Below, in pieces: positions 1-7,628 of a DNA stretch of 12,121 bases. Position numbers and translations under genes: made by a program. Position 1 is the first letter of the stretch. Each line of letters begins with the position of its first letter. The notes under the pieces were generated by a model. The model was not told where the DNA came from, did no database searches, and saw nothing but the letters and a program-made list of their open reading frames with translations. The stretch is from Chloroflexota bacterium (GTDB taxonomy: Bacteria; Chloroflexota; Anaerolineae; Caldilineales; Caldilineaceae). The stretch is from contig JACQGT010000642.1 in the NCBI GenBank assembly GCA_016199425.1, forward strand, positions 1 through 12,121, given 5' to 3'.

Positions 1-1407
1 AGCGAAGATATGTGGGTGGATCAGGTAATCCGTCCCAACCCGGACGGCTGGGGCTTCTTCCTGAAGGGACACGTCAACGAAAGCGGCTACACCTCCATCT
101 GCACGCCGGGCACAGTCAAAATGCTGGCTGCGCTGTTGGATCGCTGGGGCACGCTTTCCTGGGCGGAGGTCGCCGCGCCCGCCATCCGTCTGGCCGAGGA
201 GGGCTGGATGGTGGGCGGGATGATTGGGGGCTGGTGGCAGCGCTCCCGGCGCTACCCGGAGACCGTCTCTTTTATGGACCAGATTGTCCGCCACAGCGAG
301 GCCAGCCGCATCTATCTGGACGACGACGGCCACCCTTACGAGGCCGGAGATGTGATCCGCAACCCGGACTACGCCCGCAGCCTGGAACGCATCGTCAGCC
401 ACGGGCCGGAGGATTTCTATCACGGCGGGCTGAAGGAGCAGATGACCGGTGATTTGGCCGCCAACGGCAGCTTTGTCACCCGCCAGGATTTCGAGAACTA
501 CCAACTGCGGGAGCAGAGGTCGGTCAGCGGTAGCTACCGGGGGCACGTCATCACCAGCGCCGCACCCCCCCACGGCGGGCCGACGCTGATTGCCATCCTC
601 AACATTTTGGAGGGCTACGATCTGGCCGCTCTGGGCCACAATTCCCCGGAATATATTTACACAGTGTCGATGGCGATGAAGGCGGCCTTTGCCGACCGCA
701 ACCCCCATATGGCCGACCCCAACTTCGAGGAAGTACCCATCGAATGGATGATGACGAAGGAGCGGGCGGCCTGGTGGCGGGATCACATCGCCGCCGGCAA
801 ACCCATCCACGCAGAATTTACCCCTACCGGCTCACCCCACACCACCCACGTCAGTGTGGTGGATGGTGCGGGCAACGTCGTCAACCTGACCCACTCGTTG
901 GGGATGTCGTCCGGGGTCATTACGCCGGGGTTGGGCTTTATGTACAACAATTCGATGGTAAACTTTCACCCCTGGCCGGGCCACCCCAATTCGATTGCGC
1001 CGGGCAAAGGACGCACCACCGGCATGGCGCCCACAATCGTCTACCGCAAGGGTGACGGCGAGGCCCAGCAACCGTTGCTCGCTCTGGGCGGGTCGGGCGC
1101 CACACGGATCATCACCGGTTGCTTGCAGGTGATCCTCAATAGTCTGGAGTTCGGCATGAGCGCGACCGAAGCAGCTTATGCGCCCCGTTTCGATTGCCAG
1201 GTGGGGGCCATCCGCTACGAGCGGCGCATCTCCGGGGCGGTGATGCGCGAGGTCTCCCAGCGCCACCCGGTGATGGAACTGCCCTACAGCTACGGCGGCG
1301 TCGGGCTGATCCACGCCATCTACCGGGATCCAGTGACGGGCGCGGTCACCGGCGGCGCGGACGGGGGCGGTGAGGGGATGGCGGTGGTTCTGGAGACTGG
1401 CGATTAG
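1..1407 (+). CDS. ggt: Gamma-glutamyltransferase, 5' end outside window
   Basis: An N-terminal nucleophile hydrolase that cleaves or transfers the gamma-glutamyl group of glutathione and related compounds, normally exported and self-cleaved into two subunits. The frame is open from base 1 (Ser-Glu-Asp before the first ATG at 10), so the gene starts upstream. About 468 residues are visible, and roughly 90 N-terminal residues are missing, including the region that holds the glutamate-binding Arg. The large-subunit part runs to about residue 280. Autoprocessing should occur before the Thr encoded at 841-843, in the motif TTHVSVVD, which matches the family's catalytic TTHxSVVD. The small subunit then carries NNSMVNF, TGMAPTIV, GGSGATRIITG and FGMSATEAAYAPRFDCQ, all typical of the family. 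The C-terminal residues (LETGD) and the stop lie inside a heptameric repeat. Arginase follows 126 bp downstream on the same strand. Confidence 0.95.
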   Translation, partial: SEDMWVDQVIRPNPDGWGFFLKGHVNESGYTSICTPGTVKMLAALLDRWGTLSWAEVAAPAIRLAEEGWMVGGMIGGWWQRSRRYPETVSFMDQIVRHSEASRIYLDDDGHPYEAGDVIRNPDYARSLERIVSHGPEDFYHGGLKEQMTGDLAANGSFVTRQDFENYQLREQRSVSGSYRGHVITSAAPPHGGPTLIAILNILEGYDLAALGHNSPEYIYTVSMAMKAAFADRNPHMADPNFEEVPIEWMMTKERAAWWRDHIAAGKPIHAEFTPTGSPHTTHVSVVDGAGNVVNLTHSLGMSSGVITPGLGFMYNNSMVNFHPWPGHPNSIAPGKGRTTGMAPTIVYRKGDGEAQQPLLALGGSGATRIITGCLQVILNSLEFGMSATEAAYAPRFDCQVGAIRYERRISGAVMREVSQRHPVMELPYSYGGVGLIHAIYRDPVTGAVTGGADGGGEGMAVVLETGD

Positions 1408-1429
1408 GGATTGGAGATTGGCGACTGGG
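1395..1429 (+). repeat. Heptameric tandem repeat, five units, over the ggt stop codon
   Basis: Five consecutive 7-nt units can be read: GACTGGC, GATTAGG, GATTGGA, GATTGGC, GACTGGG. The stop codon of ggt (1405-1407) lies inside unit two. The units resemble those at the end of the sirtuin gene near 7613. The array looks like the short tandemly repeated repetitive sequences known from cyanobacteria; membership of the same family here is inference. Confidence 0.8.
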
Positions 1430-1462
1430 CTGTTCGGGGACGTATTGCGTTGTGAGTGTCGT

Positions 1463-1497
1463 CCATTTGCCATTTGCCATTCGCCATTCGCCATTCA
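1463..1497 (+). repeat. Heptameric tandem repeat CCATTYG, five units
   Basis: Five back-to-back units are present: CCATTTG twice, CCATTCG twice, then CCATTCA. On the opposite strand they read as GAATGG-type units, similar to the GATTGG-type units at 1395-1429. The two arrays are therefore in approximately opposite orientation and could fold imperfectly on each other. They fill most of the gap between ggt and arginase. No promoter is recognisable there. Confidence 0.8.
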
Positions 1498-1533
1498 CTA
1501 TTTTCTTCTATTGCGGAAAGAAGCGCCAACTCT

Positions 1534-2448
1534 ATGCACCAAATTCGCATTGTCGGCGTGCCAATGGACCTGGGCCAGCAGCGGCGGGGCGTGGATATGG
1601 GACCCAGCGCGGTTCGCTATGCGGGCCTCTTCGAGCGGCTGCGGCGGCTGGGCCACGAGGTGGAGGATGTAGGCAACGTCTCCGTGCCCGTGCGGGACGA
1701 GGCGGGCGTGCGTGCCCAGCATTGGATCGAATCCAACGGGGGCGGCCTGCGCCATCTGAACGCGGTGGTGGAAGCCTGCACAGCCATCTACGCCATGGCC
1801 CAGCGCTGCGCCACAACGCCGGAGATCCCCATCTTTCTAGGCGGGGACCACTCCATCGCCATCGGCACAGTGGGCGGCGGCGCTAGCTGCGGCCCGCTCG
1901 GCCTGATTTGGGTGGACGCCCACGGCGACTTCAACACCCCGGAGATCACCCCGTCCGGCAACATCCACGGGATGCCCGTGGCCGTACTGCTGGGGATGGG
2001 CCACGAGGAGCTGGTCAATCTGGGCCATCCTGGCCCCAAACTGCACGCCCAGGATGTGGTGATGATCGGCATCCGGGATTTGGATCCGAAGGAACGGCAG
2101 GCCCTGGCCGTCAGCGGCATCACCGTTTTTACAATGCGGGATGTGGACGAGCTGGGCATGGCAACGGTGGCCCGCCGTGCCCTCACCCGGCTGGGCCATC
2201 TCAACCGCATCCACGTCAGCTTCGATATGGACGCCATGGAACCGTCCGCCGCGCCGGGGGTGGGCACACCCGTCACCGGCGGGCTGACCTTCCGCGAGGC
2301 CCATCTGCTGATGGAGATTCTGGCCGAATCGCGCAAAATCGCATCGCTGGATGTGGTGGAGATCAATCCGATCCTGGACGACGGCAACCGCACCGCGGAG
2401 CTGGCCGTGGAACTGATCGCTTCAATCTTCGGCCAGAAAATTTTGTAG
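1534..2448 (+). CDS. rocF: Arginase (Bacillus RocF type)
   Basis: Mn2+-dependent ureohydrolase converting L-arginine to ornithine and urea in the cytoplasm. The protein has 304 residues, the usual length. Metal-site motifs appear in order: GGDHS (103-107, H106), DAHGDFNTPE (128-137; D128, H130, D132) and SFDMD (229-233; D231, D233). The segment SGNIHGMPVA (141-150, with H145) and the C-terminal LDVVEINPILDDGNRTAELA (272-291, E276) match Bacillus-type arginases more closely than agmatinases. One departure is MEP where DP is the norm just after the last metal motif. ATG 1534 is preferred over the upstream in-frame ATG at 1456, because the extra 26 residues would be translated heptameric repeat and the family begins at this point. 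A GGAAAG lies about 14 nt upstream. The gene is convergent with the CAP-LysM gene and follows ggt. Confidence 0.95.
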   Translation: MHQIRIVGVPMDLGQQRRGVDMGPSAVRYAGLFERLRRLGHEVEDVGNVSVPVRDEAGVRAQHWIESNGGGLRHLNAVVEACTAIYAMAQRCATTPEIPIFLGGDHSIAIGTVGGGASCGPLGLIWVDAHGDFNTPEITPSGNIHGMPVAVLLGMGHEELVNLGHPGPKLHAQDVVMIGIRDLDPKERQALAVSGITVFTMRDVDELGMATVARRALTRLGHLNRIHVSFDMDAMEPSAAPGVGTPVTGGLTFREAHLLMEILAESRKIASLDVVEINPILDDGNRTAELAVELIASIFGQKIL

Positions 2449-2624
2449 GGCGGACTGGCAGTCCATAGGCATCAAGCTAAGGCTGGGTCAAGGGTTATGA
2501 TGTCAGAATCTGGTTTTGGTTGCAGAATGGGTGCAATCAAGAAGTGGGTCAGGACAACACCTATCAGCCGGGCATAGAGTCTGGAATCCCTGGCCGGTAT
2601 GGCCGATGACCGCCAGCGGCTGCG
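2449..2624. other. Intergenic region between convergent genes
   Basis: This 176-bp gap separates arginase from the convergent CAP-LysM gene. It holds a short perfect inverted repeat, GGACTG-G-CAGTCC at 2452-2464, directly after the arginase stop, and CCGC-CA-GCGG at 2610-2619 next to the CAP-LysM stop. Either could be a weak terminator stem, but neither has a clear U-run after it. I see no gene here. Confidence 0.5.
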
Positions 2625-3800
2625 TTAGGGCAGAACCAAGACCTGCCCGATCTGGAGCAGGGCTTGCTCGCTCAGACCGTTCTTCTGCAAGAGCGCCCGC
2701 CAATCCACGCTGTAACGGGCTGCGATGACCCAGACTGTCTCGCCCGCCTGCACCGTATAGGTGCGCGCAGCGCTGACCGGCTCTTCTGCCGTCGTCTTCG
2801 TGCCGCCCGGAATCGTCAAGACATCGCCAATCTGCAAGAGCGAGCGCTCAGTTAGCCCATTGGCCGCGGCCAACGCCTGCCACCCCATCCCAAAGCGGAG
2901 GGCAATCCCCAACAGTGTATCCCCCGGGGCGACAGTGTAAAGACCCTGCTCGCCCTGGGCAACGGCTGCCTGCGGCTCCCCACCGCCGGGTATACGCAAC
3001 TCCGTGCCAATTTGCAGAATGCTTCGATTGCCCAGGCTGTTGAGTTGGGCAATCGACTGCCAATTCACCCCATAGCGCTGGCCGATGGAAAAGAGAGTGT
3101 CGCCCGGCAACACCCGATAGCGCAGACCCGAATCGACGATTGGTGTAAGATCGATGGATTGGGACGCAACCACTTGGCTAACCTCGGCTTGCTGTTCGGC
3201 ACTCTGCCCGCCCCCCGGCACATAGCCTTCAGGCCCGTTTACATTGCCTGTGGAGAAATTCACCACCAGAATCAGCCCCCAGCCTTTGGGATGGGGCGCA
3301 GTGCCAATGCCCATTTCGGTGTAGAAGCGGTTCAGCACATTCTCCCGATGGGGTGCATCTTCCATCCACCAGCCAATCGATTTGTCCACTGTGACCGAGA
3401 CGGCCCAATTCTCGCCGTTCCAGCCGCTGGTCACATAGCCTGTGCGGGCAATGCGCGTGTGGACCGAACTGCCGTCGCTGCCGTAGTGTCCGTAGACGCC
3501 GCTGGTGGTCATGTCCAGAATGTGCAGGTTGGCTGCCTGTGTCAACAGGGGATGCACGCGCAGAGGCGACAACCCTGCGCTGGCCCGCAGTTGGTTGATG
3601 AGCAGCGCAGCCCGCTCGCCGTCGGGGGAGAGTTGGCTGGGGTCTTCATTGGCCTGGGCGCTGGAAGGCAGAGCTGCAACCAGCGTCACTACCAGCAGCC
3701 ACAAAGCCACGAATGAGCGCACGCGACGCGTCAGGGAGTGGTTGGCGGTGGATTGGCTGGAGATGTGACGGACAGATGGGGTTGTAGATGCACTGTTCAT
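2625..3800 (-). CDS. Secreted CAP-domain protein with three LysM repeats
   Basis: A 391-residue exported protein likely to sit in or on the cell wall. Residues 1-26 are polar and basic, followed by a hydrophobic segment (about 30-44) and a likely signal-peptidase site near ALPSSAQA (43-50). Residues about 60-185 form a CAP/SCP (YkwD-like) domain: INQLRASAGLSPL, GHYGSDG (104-110), GENWA (129-133), and PHRENVLNRFYTEMGIG (150-166) as in bacterial YkwD proteins. Three LysM modules follow at about 228-271, 288-331 and 348-391, each with a Y(R/T)V..G(D/E)T start and an LQIG.xLxxP end; they should bind peptidoglycan or another GlcNAc polymer. The enzymatic role of bacterial CAP domains is not settled. 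There is no Shine-Dalgarno sequence before ATG 3800, and a promoter ends only 6 nt upstream, so the mRNA may be leaderless. Confidence 0.9.
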   Translation of the reverse strand: MNSASTTPSVRHISSQSTANHSLTRRVRSFVALWLLVVTLVAALPSSAQANEDPSQLSPDGERAALLINQLRASAGLSPLRVHPLLTQAANLHILDMTTSGVYGHYGSDGSSVHTRIARTGYVTSGWNGENWAVSVTVDKSIGWWMEDAPHRENVLNRFYTEMGIGTAPHPKGWGLILVVNFSTGNVNGPEGYVPGGGQSAEQQAEVSQVVASQSIDLTPIVDSGLRYRVLPGDTLFSIGQRYGVNWQSIAQLNSLGNRSILQIGTELRIPGGGEPQAAVAQGEQGLYTVAPGDTLLGIALRFGMGWQALAAANGLTERSLLQIGDVLTIPGGTKTTAEEPVSAARTYTVQAGETVWVIAARYSVDWRALLQKNGLSEQALLQIGQVLVLP

Positions 3801-3806
3801 GCCGGT

Positions 3807-3835
3807 ATTCTAGCAGAGTTGCGGGTAGTACCCAA
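3807..3835 (-). promoter_or_regulatory. Candidate sigma-70-like promoter of the CAP-LysM gene
   Basis: Read on the minus strand: TTGGGT (3835-3830), 17-bp spacer, TAGAAT (3812-3807). Six bases separate the -10 box from the ATG at 3800. The expected transcription start therefore falls on or next to the A of the start codon, which predicts a leaderless mRNA. This agrees with the lack of a ribosome-binding site. Confidence 0.6.
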
Positions 3836-3912
3836 AGCCCATCCCGCTAGAATTCCCTTTTTGCAGGCTATGAAAAAAACTACGTAGCCCAATGTTTTGG
3901 CAAAAAATCGAC

Positions 3913-3941
3913 TTGCCAAGCGTCGCGTATCGTGCTATACT
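3913..3941 (+). promoter_or_regulatory. Candidate sigma-70-like promoter of the ABC ATPase gene
   Basis: TTGCCA (3913-3918), a 17-bp spacer and TATACT (3936-3941) make a near-consensus promoter. Transcription would begin near 3948, giving a leader of about 310 nt before the start codon at 4262. Confidence 0.7.
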
Positions 3942-4050
3942 GCGCCAAGTCTTCCCCCGATGACTGAATTTTGTCCATTTTCCCGCAAAAGGCAGAAAGG
4001 AATCTGACCGCTTCTCCGTTCGGGACCAGCCCTCCTACTGTGCTTTTCGA

Positions 4051-4115
4051 GCATCTGCTTTTGTTTTCTACACGCAGCGCAGCCAGATGCCCACTCTATC
4101 ATACCCGTTTGGGTA
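4051..4115 (+). promoter_or_regulatory. Two small hairpins in the ATPase leader
   Basis: GCATCTG (4051-4057) can pair with CAGATGC (4084-4090). Eleven bases further on, TACCC (4102-4106) pairs with GGGTA (4111-4115) around a GTTT loop. The second element is also a short DNA palindrome that could be an operator half-site pair. No U-run follows either stem, so they are not intrinsic terminators. Function is unknown. Confidence 0.35.
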
Positions 4116-4242
4116 CAACACTCACGAGCCTTTTAACTGGACGGTATAGGCAACGAGACCCACCATTCCGCTTTGGACGATTGCTCGCCACGGAAAGGGT
4201 GACCGCAAAATTCTGCCAGTTTTCAGGCCCAAACCTCATTTC

Positions 4243-4249
4243 AAAGGAG
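4243..4249 (+). promoter_or_regulatory. Ribosome-binding site of the ABC ATPase gene
   Basis: AAAGGAG lies 12 nt before ATG 4262. It is the only good Shine-Dalgarno sequence near the start and places translation at 4262 rather than at any start further upstream in the open frame. Confidence 0.75.
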
Positions 4250-4261
4250 CAAACAAATCCA

Positions 4262-5368
<1,107 letters not shown>

Positions 5369-5386
5369 GCCTTTTAGACAGACACT

Positions 5387-5419
5387 ATCTTTCGCGATGG
5401 ATCGATCTTTGCGAAAGAT
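5387..5419 (+). other. Inverted repeat before the ATPase terminator
   Basis: ATCTTTCGC (5387-5395) is perfectly complementary to GCGAAAGAT (5411-5419) across a 15-nt loop. It comes directly before the strong terminator and may protect the 3' end of the mRNA or act as a secondary stem. Confidence 0.5.
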
Positions 5420-5421
5420 GT

Positions 5422-5462
5422 AAAACAAACGGGGGACGCTGTGTCGTCCCCCGTTTGTTTTT
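5422..5462 (+). terminator. Strong intrinsic terminator of the ABC ATPase gene
   Basis: Perfect 17-bp arms (5422-5438 and 5445-5461) enclose a 6-nt loop. The inner part of the stem is GGGGGACG paired with CGTCCCCC, and the outer part is AAAACAAAC paired with GTTTGTTTT. The T-rich 3' arm supplies the U-run, and the A-rich 5' arm gives the same on the other strand, so it could work in both directions. It separates the ATPase from apgM. Confidence 0.9.
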
Positions 5463-5496
5463 GCGCCGACCCCACTCGGAGCTTTTCTGGTCATTT

Positions 5497-5505
5497 TGGT
5501 ATACT
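5497..5505 (+). promoter_or_regulatory. Candidate extended -10 promoter of apgM
   Basis: TGG directly followed by TATACT (5500-5505) fits an extended -10 element. No good -35 box lies at the usual distance. It sits between the ATPase terminator and the apgM start and would give a leader of about 50 nt. Confidence 0.5.
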
Positions 5506-5551
5506 GCTTGCAGCGGCTTATCACCCGCGAATCTCTCTGCGCCAACACTCC

Positions 5552-5557
5552 GGGGAG
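5552..5557 (+). promoter_or_regulatory. Ribosome-binding site of apgM
   Basis: GGGGAG lies 7 nt before ATG 5565. This supports that start over in-frame alternatives further upstream, which would overlap the promoter. Confidence 0.75.
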
Positions 5558-5564
5558 TGAATCA

Positions 5565-6803
5565 ATGTCAAGTGTTTTTACAGAATTTAATCTGATGGCC
5601 GAACTACACCAGCCCGGCGATAAAATTGTGCTGCTCGTGATGGACGGTCTGGGCGGTCTGCCCATGCAAGCAGGTGGGTTGACCGAATTGGAAACCGCGT
5701 CCACGCCCAATCTCGACCGGCTGGCTGCCGAAGGGATAACCGGCCTGAGTATCCCCATCCGGCCTGGCATCGAACCGGGCAGCGGCCCGGCCCATCTCAG
5801 CCTCTTCAGCTACGACCCCGTACGCTACGAAATCGGACGGGGTGTGCTGGAAGCCTTGGGCATCGGCTTTACGCTGACGCCCAACGACATTGCAGCCCGG
5901 GGCAACTTTGCCAGCGCCGACGCCGACGGCTTCATCACCGACCGACGGGCCGGGCGCATCGGGTCGGACGAATGCGTGCGCCTGTGCGCCAAACTGCAAG
6001 CAGCCACGGGCGATCTGCTGGCAGACGAGGGCGTGCAGGTCTTTGTGCAGCCGGTCAAGGAACACCGCTTCGTGCTGGTCATCCGCGGCAAAGGGCTGGG
6101 CGGCGCGCTGACAGAGACTGATCCCCTCGCCACCGGCAAGCATCCCCTGCCCGTCACCGACAGCAGCGGCAGCCCGGAAGGGGAACGCAGCGCCCGGCTG
6201 CTCAACCGCTGGGTGGAGGCGGCCCGCCAGGCCATTGCCAACGAACCCAAAGCCAATTCGCTCAACCTGCGCGGTCTGGCCAAAGACCCCGGTCTGCCCC
6301 GCTTCCCCGATATCTACGGGATGCGCGCCGCCGCCATCGCCGTCTATCCAATGTATAAAGGGGTTGCCAGTCTGGTGGGGATGGAGATTGTGGAGTTCGA
6401 GGGAGATCGCCCCAGCCACGCGATCGACGCGCTGGAGCGGGCGTGGAACGATTTCGACTTCTTCTTTATCCACGTAAAGAAGACGGACAGCTACGGAGAA
6501 GACGGCAACTTTGCGGCCAAAGTCCACGAGATCGAAGTGGTGGACGCTATCATCCCGCGCATTCTGGCCCTACAGCCCGGCGCGCTGATCGTGACCGGCG
6601 ATCACAGCACCCCGGCCAAGATGCGCAGCCACAGCTTCCACCCCGTGCCCACGCTCCTATGGAGTCCGCGGGCTAGGCCGGATACCACCACAACCTTTGG
6701 CGAGCGCGCCTGCGCGGGAGGCGGTATGGGCATCTTTCACGCCACGACTCTGATTCCTCAAGCGATGGGCCACGCGGGGCGGCTGAAGAGGATTGGGGCG
6801 TAG
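5565..6803 (+). CDS. apgM: 2,3-bisphosphoglycerate-independent phosphoglycerate mutase, archaeal (ApgM) type
   Basis: Interconverts 3- and 2-phosphoglycerate in glycolysis and gluconeogenesis in the cytoplasm. It is a metal-dependent enzyme of the alkaline phosphatase superfamily and, at 412 residues, fits the short ApgM family rather than the 510-residue GpmI. The N-terminal metal motif is VMDGLGG (25-31, D27). The phosphoryl-accepting Ser is in PGSGPAHLSLFSYDP (71-85, S73), followed by GRGVLEALGIG. The C-terminal metal motif is VTGDHSTPAKMRSHSFHPVP, with D346 and H347. The segment FDFFFIHVKKTDSYGEDG, which contributes further metal-site residues, is also present. It lies 84 bp before the sirtuin gene on the same strand and is probably cotranscribed with it, unless the intervening palindrome stops transcription. 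Confidence 0.95.
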   Translation: MSSVFTEFNLMAELHQPGDKIVLLVMDGLGGLPMQAGGLTELETASTPNLDRLAAEGITGLSIPIRPGIEPGSGPAHLSLFSYDPVRYEIGRGVLEALGIGFTLTPNDIAARGNFASADADGFITDRRAGRIGSDECVRLCAKLQAATGDLLADEGVQVFVQPVKEHRFVLVIRGKGLGGALTETDPLATGKHPLPVTDSSGSPEGERSARLLNRWVEAARQAIANEPKANSLNLRGLAKDPGLPRFPDIYGMRAAAIAVYPMYKGVASLVGMEIVEFEGDRPSHAIDALERAWNDFDFFFIHVKKTDSYGEDGNFAAKVHEIEVVDAIIPRILALQPGALIVTGDHSTPAKMRSHSFHPVPTLLWSPRARPDTTTTFGERACAGGGMGIFHATTLIPQAMGHAGRLKRIGA

Positions 6804-6816
6804 TAGAGATAGTAGA

Positions 6817-6875
6817 TATTGGGATATTGGATATTGGGTATTGCGCCGCAATACCCAATATCCAATATCCCAATA
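6817..6875 (+). repeat. Perfect 59-bp palindrome between apgM and the sirtuin gene
   Basis: Arms of 29 bp (6817-6845 and 6847-6875) are fully complementary around a single central base, C6846. Each arm is itself made of 7-8 nt units of the GATATTG/GGATATTG kind. The RNA would fold into a long hairpin without a following U-run. It ends 12 nt before the sirtuin start codon, so it could block or pause transcription, stabilise apgM mRNA, or restrict sirtuin translation. Role unknown. Confidence 0.9.
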
Positions 6876-6887
6876 CCCGCCACACCT

Positions 6888-7628
6888 ATGGATACGTCTA
6901 TTCACGCAGTTGCTGAAATACTTCGCTCCTCTGCCGTCGTTGCCTGTCTGACCGGCGCGGGGGTGAGCGCGGAGTCGGGTGTGCCCACCTTCCGGGACGC
7001 GCAGACGGGGCTGTGGGCGCGCTACGATCCGCAACGGTTGGCCTCGCCCCAGGGCTTTGCCGCAGACCCCGGACTGGTCTGGCGCTGGTATATGGCCCGG
7101 CTGGCCGGGGTGGAGAAGGCGACGCCCAACCCAGGCCATCTGGCGCTGGCGGAAATGGAGCGGCATTGGCCCGGTTTTGCGCTGATTACCCAAAATGTGG
7201 ACGATCTGCACGAGCGGGCGGGCAACACAAACATCATCCATCTGCACGGGAGCATTGCCCGTTTTCATTGCCAACGCTGCGGGACACTCCACAACCTGCA
7301 AGCCGCTGAGCGCACGGCGCCCCAGCCGCCCCGCTGCGCCACCTGTGGAGGCAATGTGCGCCCCTCCGTCGTCTGGTTTGGCGAGACGCTGCCGCAAAGC
7401 TCTCTGACTGCGGCGGTCAATGCCGTCTCCGCCTGCGACGCGCTGCTGGTGGTGGGCACAAGCGGCCTGGTCTATCCCGCCGCAGAGTTGCCTTTGATCG
7501 CAAAGCGGGCCGGGTCACGGGTGATTGAGATCAACCCCGAACCCGGCCCGCTCTCTGCTCTGGCGGATGTCACTTTACGCGGCCGCAGCGGCGCGCTCCT
7601 GCCCCAACTGCTGGGGATTGGGGATTAG
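6888..7628 (+). CDS. cobB: NAD-dependent protein deacylase, sirtuin (Sir2/CobB) family
   Basis: Removes acyl groups from protein lysines using NAD+, giving nicotinamide and O-acyl-ADP-ribose. The protein has 246 residues. NAD-binding motifs are GAGVSAESGVPTFRD (23-37) and TQNVDDLHERAG (101-112); the catalytic His is H120 in HLHGS; four zinc ligands are C128, C131, C150 and C153; VVWFGE is at 161-166 and GTSGLVYPAA at 190-199. Tyr68 and Arg71 in WYMARL form the Y-x-x-R pair that in SIRT5 and E. coli CobB binds succinyl or malonyl lysine, so a class III-like deacylase is predicted. ATG 6888 is chosen because any earlier start would translate the palindrome. It has no Shine-Dalgarno sequence. 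The last residues (GIGD) and the stop lie in a heptameric repeat. Confidence 0.93.
   Translation: MDTSIHAVAEILRSSAVVACLTGAGVSAESGVPTFRDAQTGLWARYDPQRLASPQGFAADPGLVWRWYMARLAGVEKATPNPGHLALAEMERHWPGFALITQNVDDLHERAGNTNIIHLHGSIARFHCQRCGTLHNLQAAERTAPQPPRCATCGGNVRPSVVWFGETLPQSSLTAAVNAVSACDALLVVGTSGLVYPAAELPLIAKRAGSRVIEINPEPGPLSALADVTLRGRSGALLPQLLGIGD

Larger units (their letters stand above)
3801..4261. other. Divergent intergenic region and long leader of the ABC ATPase gene
   Basis: This 461-bp region lies between divergently transcribed genes. It holds one promoter each way. Upstream of the rightward -35 box sits an imperfectly defined inverted repeat, GGCTA (3866-3870) with TAGCC (3885-3889), including the palindrome CTACGTAG (3880-3887), which could be an operator. 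From about 3948 to 4261 it forms the untranslated leader of the ATPase gene. That leader has a possible 15-codon ORF at 3960-4007 without a Shine-Dalgarno sequence, and two small hairpins. The ATPase frame stays open upstream to 3971, but the extension resembles no protein and is probably not translated. I recognise no riboswitch family. Confidence 0.6.

Noticed and set aside
832..1494. Minus-strand open frame of 220 codons opposite ggt
   Set aside because: It lies antisense to a well-conserved enzyme, and its first residues are only translated heptamer repeat. No family resemblance.
2449..2624. Search for a tRNA or small RNA between arginase and the CAP-LysM gene
   Set aside because: No cloverleaf, T-loop consensus or promoter could be found.
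2503..2703. Small minus-strand open frame over the end of the CAP-LysM gene
   Set aside because: It overlaps the third LysM module in another frame and has no supporting start signal or similarity.
3971..4261. In-frame extension of 97 codons ahead of the ABC ATPase
   Set aside because: The family starts at MAGVTFENVYK, the only ribosome-binding site is just before 4262, and the extension has no recognisable domain.
6819..6887. Upstream start for the sirtuin
   Set aside because: The added residues translate the palindrome and match no sirtuin N-terminus.
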